Below the pieces are notes generated by a model that made no database searches, was not told where the DNA came from, and was given only the letters and a program-made list of their open reading frames with translations. The position numbers were made by a program, and so were the translations under genes. Below are positions 56,355 to 64,000 of a DNA stretch of 64,000 bases, in pieces; position 1 is the stretch's first letter, and each line of letters opens with the position of its first letter. Origin of the DNA: Pilatotrama ljubarskyi (taxonomy: Eukaryota; Basidiomycota; Agaricomycetes; Polyporales; Polyporaceae); the NCBI GenBank assembly GCA_022385805.1, contig MU277675.1:439018-503017 (forward strand). The letters run 5' to 3'.

Positions 56355-57140
56355 TCAGTTTCCTCGTACATCCTCCCATATCGGTGTCAACGCCTGCGCC
56401 ACGGTGTTCGCCGCCATTTCTAAACTTCCACGTAGCTCCTCCTCCGCGATGCTCTTGAGTACTCCGCGTGCATGCCATCGATCGGGGTGAAACCGCTTAT
56501 GGCTCTTCTCCACAAGCACCTTGTACTGTTGTTGTTGTTGTTTCATGCTCTCTCTCGCGGCAGCGAAGAACTCCTCGACCATCGACCACGTGATGTCATC
56601 TAGACGCAGCGTCACCGGGGAAAGTAGCGTGGGCCAGGGTATCGTCTCAAACATCACCGGATCCTCAGGTGTAAATCTGGTCCCGTCGAACACCTCCGAG
56701 AGCTCATGGTAACGTGCGAGGGCGCGGGATGTGGTCCACGGGCCGTAGGACCATCGCTCGCGCTCTCTCTGCCGGCGCTCCTCACGCTCTCGGTCACGTA
56801 GCTTCTTCTCTGCCAACGCCCGCCGCTCGGCCTCCGCCGCTTGTGCTGCAGCGTACTCCTGTTGACGCCGCTCCTCCGCCGCAGCTTCTTCGGCACGAAG
56901 CCGTTCTTCTTCCTCACGCAGACGGCGGTCCTGCTCTTCTGCATATTTCCGAGCTCTGCGTTGCCGCTCTTGTTCTTCCCGTTGGCGGCGAGCTTCCTCG
57001 AGCTCAGCAAGCTTACAACGTGAGTCTTCAGTTGTGGCTCGGCCCGCCGTCGTGTGCTCCCCTTGTAATGCTCCCGGAGCCTCCACGTTGATCCGAGCCT
57101 CTGCATTGGTCGAATGCTCTTCATTCACGCCTAGTATCAT
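56355..57140 (-). CDS. Coiled-coil protein with C-terminal J-like HPD motif (NFKBIL1-like)
   Basis: A single open frame of 261 residues starting MILGVNEEHSTNAEARI. Residues about 45-135 form a long charged coiled coil rich in Arg, Glu and Ala (RRLREEEERLRAEEAAAEER). The segment RERERWSYGPWTTSRALARY leads to a folded end: FETIPWPTLLSP, then YKVLVEKSHKRFHPDRWHAR with an HPD tripeptide, and LRGSLEMAANTVAQALTPIW. The coiled coil, the IPWP element and a degenerate J-type helix pair with HPD are the layout of NFKBIL1/IkBL-like proteins; that link is inference from the pattern. A run of five Gln sits just before the J-like part. It is 34 bases downstream of the gene ending at 57175 on the same strand, and the two could be one gene, since a frame-open splice across 57120-57165 exists. 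Confidence 0.65.
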   Translation of the reverse strand: MILGVNEEHSTNAEARINVEAPGALQGEHTTAGRATTEDSRCKLAELEEARRQREEQERQRRARKYAEEQDRRLREEEERLRAEEAAAEERRQQEYAAAQAAEAERRALAEKKLRDREREERRQRERERWSYGPWTTSRALARYHELSEVFDGTRFTPEDPVMFETIPWPTLLSPVTLRLDDITWSMVEEFFAAARESMKQQQQQYKVLVEKSHKRFHPDRWHARGVLKSIAEEELRGSLEMAANTVAQALTPIWEDVRGN

Positions 57141-57174
57141 GTTTTAGCTATGCAGACAAGAAAGATACCATCAC

Positions 57175-58467
57175 TCAAGCGACGCGAAGCAACGTACTGT
57201 CAGCGGCATTGAAGAGAAGTGGTCCCCCTCGAGGGGCGTCCTGGTACATCCCCTCCCGAACGCCGCTTTCGTGCCGCGCCCCAAAACCGGTGGCGCGCTC
57301 GTGCATCCGGGTGGCTCCTTGCTGGTGGCGCTTGTCACGCGCCCACAGCGGATCGAGCGGTGATGGCATTCGCGCTTGCTTACTTGAGTGATCTTCATGA
57401 TCAGTGTGCGGAGGCTTATCGGTGTGCGGAGGTTTATCGGTTTCTTCGTAGACCACGCATAAGGAGAACAACATATCGGAGAGGATGCTTGGCACGCACC
57501 TCTGCGTCTCGTCGCGCCAGGTGTGAGCGGAATGTCGGTCTCTGACTCCACTGTAGTGCAGTCGTCCACCATCATTGAATCTACTATCTCAGCAGAAGAC
57601 GAGGTCTTGAATGCGGAGTTGAGGATATTTGCAATTCTTGACCCGCTTCGCTCCTTCCGTTTCGCCTCCTGAGCCTTGCCGCGGTTCCTACCTAGTGGTC
57701 GTCGAGGCTTCTTCGGGCCAGAATGCGTGAAGACACTCGCCGTGGATGGTTCAACTTCGTCTTTATCGTAAATTTCCGTCCCGGATCCCATTTCGGGATT
57801 TTCGTCATCTGTGATGATGGTGACTACTCTGCGGAACCTCATGCGCAACTCCGACGAACGTTCGCTTTCATGCTTGGATACGCCAGGATTTGTCTTCTTG
57901 TCGCTCGTGCCACGGCGCTCAAATGTCTCGTGTTGCGGATGACGGTCCTTGGGATCCTCCGCGCGAGTGATTATTGGATCACTGGGGGGCACTGGAACAA
58001 AGCAGTCGTAGCAAGGATCAAGCTTGTGAATGTCCCACTGATCTTCGGACATTATGTAGGGTACCCTGGAGTTGAAGGGGAACGGGCAAAAGGCTGAGTG
58101 AATGAAAGGGCATCAGGAAGGCTAGTAGTGCTCACCCGCAAAGGATGACTCTCCTGGGCCATACGCCTTCATCTGGCACCCCGGGTGCGCGGCGCGCCCG
58201 CGGCATAAACCTCCATGTACTCCGACCTCGTCCCCCGGGCGGTGTTTCAATAACAATACGCTTCTCGCGGGCTGAATCTTGCTCTATGTTCCGCTTCTCT
58301 TTGGCTGCAAAACCCGCTGCTGCGAGCGGGTCGAAGCTCGCGAAGGAAAGTGCGGAACCATGCGTGCGGAAAAGTCTCCCCGGTTGAGTGCTATCGAGAA
58401 GTCCGGGACTTGTACCTTGAAGAAGTCGTGGAGGTGGGACGTCCGAAGTACCAGGGACGAACGACAT
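57175..58467 (-). CDS. Disordered lineage-specific protein, function unknown
   Basis: Not recognised. ATG 58467 reads MSFVPGTSDVPPPRLLQG. An intron near 58085-58130 (GTGAGC donor, CTCAG acceptor) joins VILC to AFCPFPFNSRVPYIMSEDQW in frame. The middle exon is polar, with a basic patch (GPKKPRRPLGRNRGKAQEAK), and an intron near 57440-57505 leads to the last exon. That exon contains a tandem 18-base duplication coding KPPHTD twice, then DPLWARDKRHQQGATRMHER, GFGARHESGVREGMYQDAP and FNAADSTLLRVA. No domain is evident. It may be nuclear, from its composition. Confidence 0.55.
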
Positions 58468-59133
58468 TAGTCTTCAAGATGCTAAGTGAGAAGCACTTGG
58501 CTTCTAACAGTATATGCTCTGCGAACAGCAATGTAAGAAAAAACAGTGGTCAATCGGGAGGAGACGGGCCAGGTTGTTGTGGGATAGAGAACGGGCAAGC
58601 CTGAGTGGCACTGAGAGGTGCGGAGAGGCACACAATGGAAGCCACCCATCAGGACAAATGGCAATGATGGCTTGGTGCGTTCAAGCTTGAGCTGGGCGAC
58701 GTATTGCTACGTGCGCAGGCTATAATTTATGTAGATAACCTGACCATATGCATATGTACATTGGAATCTCGCCCGTTGAACGACTTCTATGCCTCAGGCA
58801 GAGCTCCGGTCAACTTCCTGAATATTCACAATGCAATATATCAGAGCAGGGTTTCAAGTTCTTCGGACGCATCTGGTCAGAAGGGCGCCGCGTTCCAGCC
58901 TACTATAGCTACCCTTGTCAAAGTTAACCTTGAACACCGAGGCGATACTTCTGCTCTTCTCATCATCGCCGCATGCCCAGTGTTGGCTTCTGTGCCAGTC
59001 ATTACGTATACTATGCGGGCGTGCCTGGGTTCGAGCAACTCTCATCAGGATGACTGCATTATCCACACCGAGAACTCGAGAAATTTTGCCTTCCGCACTC
59101 CCTCCCGTCTCCATGATGACAAGCAAGCTTAAA

Positions 59134-59400
59134 TCAGTCTCTTGCATCCAAACACCACTTTGCGGCCTGGATGAGGGCACTGACGTAGGTAGTCTCGTAG
59201 GGTGTGGCGCTAGTACGCTCGAAGTTGTGAGCCCTCATGGATTGCTTCTTCAACTCCTCGAACGTCCTCTGACTATCTCTCTGCGCCCGGTTTGTCTGGA
59301 CATCCTGCTCCTCTCTGCGGTTACGTAGACGGCGACGAGTCTCCATGAGCACCTCTTCGACGCGATCATGTTCCCTTCTGGCCATCGCCGACCCCACATA
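59134..59400 (-). CDS. Small charged coiled-coil protein, 5' end not located
   Basis: Reads ERDYVGSAMARREHDRVEEV, LMETRRRLRNRREEQDVQTN, FEELKKQSMRAHNFERTSAT and ends VSALIQAAKWCLDARD. Composition and heptad-like spacing suggest a coiled coil. No ATG suits the N-terminus in frame, so an upstream exon is likely (an acceptor may lie near 59415). It overlaps or abuts the divergent gene starting at 59416. Family not recognised. Confidence 0.45.
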   Translation of the reverse strand, partial: YVGSAMARREHDRVEEVLMETRRRLRNRREEQDVQTNRAQRDSQRTFEELKKQSMRAHNFERTSATPYETTYVSALIQAAKWCLDARD

Positions 59401-59415
59401 GTCTCGCTCTTAGCC

Positions 59416-59975
59416 ATGGTGTCGCAGCCAGCCCGGGACTTCAGCACCTCCGAGGCCCCCTATCGCTGTGGCCTGGTCCCATATCCAGGATTGCACATGG
59501 ACTACATCAAGGAGCAGGAAGGTTTGCGGGCATGGGGTTTTCATGTGCGTTCAACCTCGCTGATGACTCTAAGAAAGTTTGTTCGCTGATTCTCTGTCCC
59601 TATGCGGTCCTCTTGTACTGCTCCTTGTCCTTGCTTCGCGCGTGATAGCTCGTAGATGCCCTAAATGAGATGACTCAGAAATTCGCGCAGCCCTACATAA
59701 TATTCTATCCCGTAGTTTCCCGGGATGGCATGGTGTTTCCCGTCAACGCCTGCGTCAGGCAGTTGCAAAGCGGCCTTTTTGACCCGACGAGAGCATGGCG
59801 AGGGAACCTCGTTGTGGCCAAATATTACGACACGAACTATTCGGCTATGGTCGACGCTTCCATGGCCGACTACGCACTCATTAAAAACTACCTCTCGACC
59901 ACACTTGCACCTCCCCAGAGCTTCTCCGCAGCTTCCTGGTCTACTTCCGAAACCGTCCTTCACCACACCTACTAG
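59416..59975 (+). CDS. Small lineage-specific protein
   Basis: Two exons (59416-59521 and 59656-59975) join in phase to give about 141 residues: MVSQPARDFSTSEAPYRCG, LHMDYIKEQEDALNEMTQK, FAQPYIIFYPVVSRDGMVF, VNACVRQLQSGLFDPTRAW, RGNLVVAKYYDTNYSAM, VDASMADYALIKNYLS and TSETVLHHTY. The intron of 134 bases is longer than usual here, but the alternative donor at 59545 gives a stop. Function not recognised; no signal peptide or membrane helix. Confidence 0.55.
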
Positions 59976-60391
59976 TACTTGTCCGATCTTCCAATTCACA
60001 TCGCTTGTTCCTGGTTAGCTGTAATACCAATCACACGAATGGGTGGTCTATATGTTTCTCCCACAATTTCTGTCATCGGCGCAGAGCAGTGTCCGTGATA
60101 CCTACCCTGCACCGCACAAAAGTACCATACGCTCCTGACAGGTATGAGACAGCGCTACAACGACAGGAAGGCTCTGTTGCGGTGCCGTGTGCTCCCTTCA
60201 GTAGGTCTCCTCGAGGCCTTGTAATAACAGTCTCAGCGTGTCTTGTCAGCTTTCGTAGGATGCCATAAGAGGTGAATCCCATGTGACATTGCCAATGCAC
60301 ATGCACAATGGCATATCGAAGCGTGGACAGTAACAAGTAGTCACTATCACATACGCGGCAGAGAGTACGCTATCACACGAGCTGGAGCCAC

Positions 60392-60846
60392 CTACTCATA
60401 GACAATATACCAGTCATCGGTGAGAATCTCTTCGTTCTCCGCGTCATCTCCTGCCTCATCGCCATGACCGTTGCTCCGACCCCGTGCCAAATTCTCACAG
60501 TAAGAGTCATATTCCGACTCTGTGTCGACCAAAGTTGAGCAATCCAGCGTGGAGGATACCGAATCGACGAGCTGTTCATAGTCTTGGCAGGGCGAAGACA
60601 TCGGCGAGGGCACGCTGGGCAGGATGTCGCATTGTGCATGCAGGAGCTGAATGAAGCGTTCCAGGGAGACAGTCTCCGGAAACACGAGAAAGATACCTCC
60701 GCCAAGGCCACGCAAGCTCAGGCTTTTGGCCCCCTGCATGAAAGACGTGTGAACGACATCTCGGGAGACGATCAGTTTTCACTCACCAACACAGTATAAT
60801 ACACGAAGTCACACATGTCTGCGGTAATGGTGGCGCGCGTTGTCAT
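60392..60846 (-). CDS. Small acidic-tailed protein, function unknown
   Basis: ATG 60846 reads MTTRATITADMCDFVYYTVL, then a short intron (about 60737-60786, GTGAGT to GCAG) joins in phase 0 to GAKSLSLRGLGGGIFLVFPE and TVSLERFIQLLHAQCDILPS. The second half is acidic (TESEYDSYCEN, DEAGDDAENEEILTDD) and ends WYIVYE. About 134 residues. Not recognised; no known motif. Confidence 0.5.
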
Positions 60847-62489
60847 GTCGTGGATCCAGTCACAAAGATATACTACTCACGACAGCCTTAGTCAGAGTTA
60901 CTACTATCGAGGAGAGCACGCACGTTTGCTAGAACGCTCCCCCTCCGACGCGATGACTGCGAGAAAAGCGCGGGCGAGTGCATATCCAGGGGAGCTTCCA
61001 GTATGCCAGACATGGCAGGAGACTGGGTGAGCTGTGAAGCTGTTGGTGGAGAGTGTTGTCGTGAGTGGCGCTGGAGCGGAGGCAGGTGAAGCGACTCACA
61101 CTATGTGCTCAGAGTTGATCATGTTCGTGACTGCCAGGTGGTGGTTGCAAGCAAGCAAGCAGTCTGTTATGATATACTCCGCGGCCGATGCGCGACAAAG
61201 CCCGATATATGATCACTTGTATGCGCATCTTTTTGCCAAGTTTCCTGCAGGACTGACGCAAAGGAACAGCACATAGCAAGGCTGCAGTCTCTGGAGGTAT
61301 ACTTCCGGGCCATTGTCAAAGCGCCCCGGAATCGCATTGGCTGCGTTGTCGTCCCAGGACATGCTCGTTCCCTTTGAGCTCGCGCTCATTGAGGTGCTCC
61401 TTTCTTCAGGACACGGATGGGCTGAGATGGTGTTTGTTTCGTCGCTTACGATTAACAACGACTATGTGTGCGATCCTAGATGGAAACCGTTCTCACTGTT
61501 GCGACAGGGCTCTAGCTGGACAGACACTTTGCGATAGACCAAAGCAATACAGACGTCGCGGACTGGCATTGACAGACAATGATGCATGTGTTTCTAGCGG
61601 CACGAGCACTGCATCACAGGACGATTTGGAACGTTCCATCTGACTTGATTGATATATGTCCCGACGGCAAGGTCGAAACCAGGTGCATCGATCAAAGCGC
61701 CCACCGAAATCTGTGCATTGTCCCAACCATATCAGTATTGTCCAGAGGCTACATTCGTTCCGGAACATCCCTATTGAGCACTCGCAGATCCCGCTTTACC
61801 ATTCTGACCGCTCGCGTGAGCCGAAATACTTCCGGGTGTGTGGCCGGATTTGAAGCCGGCGAGTCACTCTCAGGTGGGGATTTTGAATGTTGCGCAGATG
61901 TACACCGAGGTAGAGATCCAGTCCGGGTGACAGGGAGCGAGGGCTTTCGTCACGGCGGCCAGTACTCATGAACTAGCCCCGCGGTTCGGCGGGCGGAGCG
62001 CCAGTGGAAGTGCGGAGCTTTGCGGTCAATCGCGCGGGCATCGCGATGAGCAAGCCGATATGCAGACACATCAATGCACAAACGAGGGGCGGCGAAGTCT
62101 CAACAGGCTCGAGCCGACATGAAACCAAAGGAGCCCACGCATGCTACGGACTGCGGAAGGACGAGGACATAAGACGGGGGAGGACACAGCTTACAGATGG
62201 GAGGCTGCTCCGGAGACGCATCTTCAGAGGGCACAGAGCTCTCGCGAGTGGCAGGCCTCCGTGCGAGAACGAGAGCGAGCGAGCAGGGTTCATCGACACA
62301 TGCTGATCATACGGCCTCGCCACGTGGCAATTGCGACCCCGCGAGTGTAATGTACGGGAAGCATACGTTGCTGGTCTGGATAGCGATACGCCCTGTGAGA
62401 CTGAGGGGAGAAGGGGGAGGAGCGCGGGGAATCGCTTCGCTTGGACGCGTGTCGTCTGATGGGGTGCGGGAGGTGGCGCCTGTGGCGGG
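60847..62489. other. Region without a resolved gene
   Basis: A minus stretch at 61458-61280 (ETNTISAHPCPEERSTSMSA, DNAANAIPGRFDNGPEVYLQ) looks like an exon but stands alone. A plus ORF of 130 residues at 61579-61971 has no recognisable features. Nothing else was seen. Confidence 0.3.
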
Positions 62490-62541
62490 GCTCGGGTCGT
62501 GCCCGCCGACGTCTCGGAGAGCGCTGTCGATCGGGCAGACC
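62490..62541 (+). repeat. 52-base direct repeat, copy 1
   Basis: GCTCGGGTCGTGCCCGCCGA and onward matches 62712-62763 with two differences. The copies are 222 bases apart. Confidence 0.9.
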
Positions 62542-62711
62542 TTCACGGCACCCGGATGGGCGATGTGCGCAAGCCATCTAAGGGCGCGGAGCGTTCGAGT
62601 GAGGAGGTAGGCCGCGCAGCATCGCATGGAGAGGCGGTGATGATCGCGGTCCCAGGGTCCGTGGCTACTAGCGGCGTCGGCTTGGCGGTGGGAGCGGGCT
62701 CACTACAGATA

Positions 62712-62763
62712 GCTCGAGTCGTGCCCGCCGACGTCTCGGAGAGCGCTGTCGATCGAGCAGACC
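62712..62763 (+). repeat. 52-base direct repeat, copy 2
   Basis: Second copy of 62490-62541, differing by G to A at two positions (CTCGAGTC and TCGAGCAG). Confidence 0.9.
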
Positions 62764-62889
62764 GTCATAGCAGTCTTTGACGGAGTCGATGCTCACCACG
62801 GGCCAAGCATACTGCCGAGCTCGCGAGGAGCACGGTGGCTGGGCTGACAGCAGCCAGTGCAGACACGACGGGACGGCGACGAGGGCGTG

Positions 62890-63360
62890 AGTTATCCACG
62901 GAATATCCGCAGATGGATTCTGGCGTACGTCCAGGGTCTAGGGGGTGGGAGTGTCGAGGACGGCCCAGCTTTTGAGAAGAGCAGCGAGCATGCGAGGAGA
63001 GGGCCCGGGCGAGAGAGCGACGAGGGGGTGCCCTATGCGCGGAATATCCGCACATAGTTCGTGATTCGCGCGTTCAGAAATGGAGGTGAGGTCAAGAGGT
63101 GGTGATGCTCGAGTGAGCGAGTGATGAGCGAGTGAGCGAGTGAGTGCTCCGAGTCCTGCGCAGTCCGAGCGCCTCCGGCCAAATACAACCATACAAATCC
63201 GGGCGTTCGGCGCTTCTGCTGGAGCTCCGAGTCTGCGCCCCCGGGCGCCCTCCAGCGCGCCGGTGCCCACCTCTCCATTTTCGACTTCTGCAGCCTCTGC
63301 GCGTCCCCCGGCCAATCCTCCTCCCCTCCTCTCCGTTCTGTACAGGGATATTCCTTGTGC
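62890..63360. repeat. GGAATATCC-core repeats, copies 3 and 4
   Basis: CACGGAATATCCGCAGATGG (core 62900-62908), GCGCGGAATATCCGCACATAG-like sequence (core 63041-63049) and the inverted AGGGATATTCCTTGTGC (core 63346-63354). The second and third form an inverted pair about 305 bases apart, as in copies 1 and 2. The first is an extra direct copy. Confidence 0.5.
63108..63150. repeat. Short GAGCGAGT microsatellite
   Basis: Five or so imperfect repeats of GAGCGAGT/GAGTGAGC. No gene association. Confidence 0.8.
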
Positions 63361-63558
63361 AGGCAGTACTAGTGTTCCGCGCGAGCGTACTCCTCGTACA
63401 CCCCGCCCACCTCCTCCCCCTCTCCCCTCTCGCCTCCGTCCTGTACAACCAGCGCTCGCGCTCCTCCTTGTTCGCGCCCGCCGTGTCTCATCTATCCTGT
63501 CACAGCGAGCCGACAATATATTCTCGCTCTTCGAATACGGTAGACCACGCTCTACCCC

Positions 63559-64000
63559 ATGTCCGCACCGTCTCCGTGAGTCCTCCGCGTTCTCCATGCC
63601 GTCGACGTCTGCTCATCAATCTCATAACTAACATAGATCCCCGAAACCGTTCCGCGCATTCTCTCACAGAGGAGTCGTCTACACCGTCGTGAATCCGTCC
63701 TCACGCCAACACATTCCCGGAATCCCCATCGTGGATCCACAGCTCAATCTCGACGGGCGGGACATACGCGTACCTCTATGGGCAACGAACAAGTGTCCCG
63801 AGATGGCTTACGTGCTCAAACGTCCTCGGCAGGAGGATGTCTTCCTGTCGCGTCTTCGTACCGACCTCCGTGCGATACATGTGGTGAAAGTGGAATCCGG
63901 AACTCTCCGGGGGTACACCGTCGCTCCTTCGATTAGGAAATCATGGCAACACCTGGAAGATAGCCTTCTCCGTCTCAGCGGCATCTTGTTGGAGGCTGTA
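63559..64000 (+). CDS. Lineage-specific protein, 3' end outside window
   Basis: Exon 1 is only 17 bases (63559-63575, MSAPSP); a GTGAGT-to-ATAG intron at 63576-63636 joins in phase to an exon that stays open to the right edge. The product reads PKPFRAFSHRGVVYTVVNPS, IPGIPIVDPQLNLDGRDIRV, PLWATNKCPEMAYVLKRPRQ, LSRLRTDLRAIHVVKVESGT and YTVAPSIRKSWQHLEDSLLR. A TATA-like CAATATATTC lies about 45 bases upstream of the ATG. Not recognised; the globular start suggests a folded protein. Confidence 0.65.

Noticed and set aside
59020..59060. GGGTTCGAGCAACTC, resembling a T-arm
   Set aside because: No matching acceptor or D-arm upstream within 75 bases.

Overview
The window is nuclear DNA of a filamentous basidiomycete, most likely an Agaricomycete; a polypore is my guess, at lower confidence. 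The evidence is gene structure (many introns of about 45-65 bases with GTRNGY donors), two secreted proteins of the priA/CPL1-like type, a complete Plavaka DNA transposon, an F-box gene and F-box relics, and several serine-rich or lineage-specific proteins. I saw no rRNA, tRNA, CRISPR array or bacterial-type operon.

Left part (1-10 kb): a BOR1-like anion/borate transporter (minus, cut by the left edge) and an ABHD12-like serine hydrolase (plus) diverge from a 421-base spacer. Two paralogous, otherwise unrecognised cysteine-motif proteins follow (4467-6382 and 7690-9909). Both have a TATA-like box with the same downstream sequence at nearly the same distance from the start codon.

Transposon block (10.3-19.3 kb): a 7.54-kb Plavaka element (10497-18037) has 36-base terminal inverted repeats. 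It carries an apparently intact 1027-residue transposase and a divergent multi-exon partner gene with a DUF6532-like domain. It sits inside the coding sequence of an F-box gene: the two halves of that gene flank it, a 2-base CA repeat borders it, and the reading frame continues across the empty site.

Middle part (20-38.6 kb): two priA/CPL1-like secreted cysteine-rich proteins flank a short-chain dehydrogenase. Next come a membrane-anchored histidine acid phosphatase, a duplicated GACC/GGTC-rich block, two F-box relics, a second histidine-phosphatase-fold membrane protein that lacks the usual His-Asp pair, the RNA polymerase II import factor Iwr1, and a serine-rich protein convergent with it.

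Right part (38.6-64 kb): mostly repeats and sparse, poorly resolved genes. It holds a 21-base minisatellite, an unrecognised spliced gene, an amino-acid/choline-type APC permease, a 5'-truncated frameshifted LINE with its poly(A) tract, repeats carrying a GGAATATCC core, a coiled-coil protein ending in an NFKBIL1-like J motif, several small lineage-specific proteins, and a gene cut by the right edge. Exon joins are manual readings of splice sites and reading frames, so spans are firmer than internal junctions unless stated.
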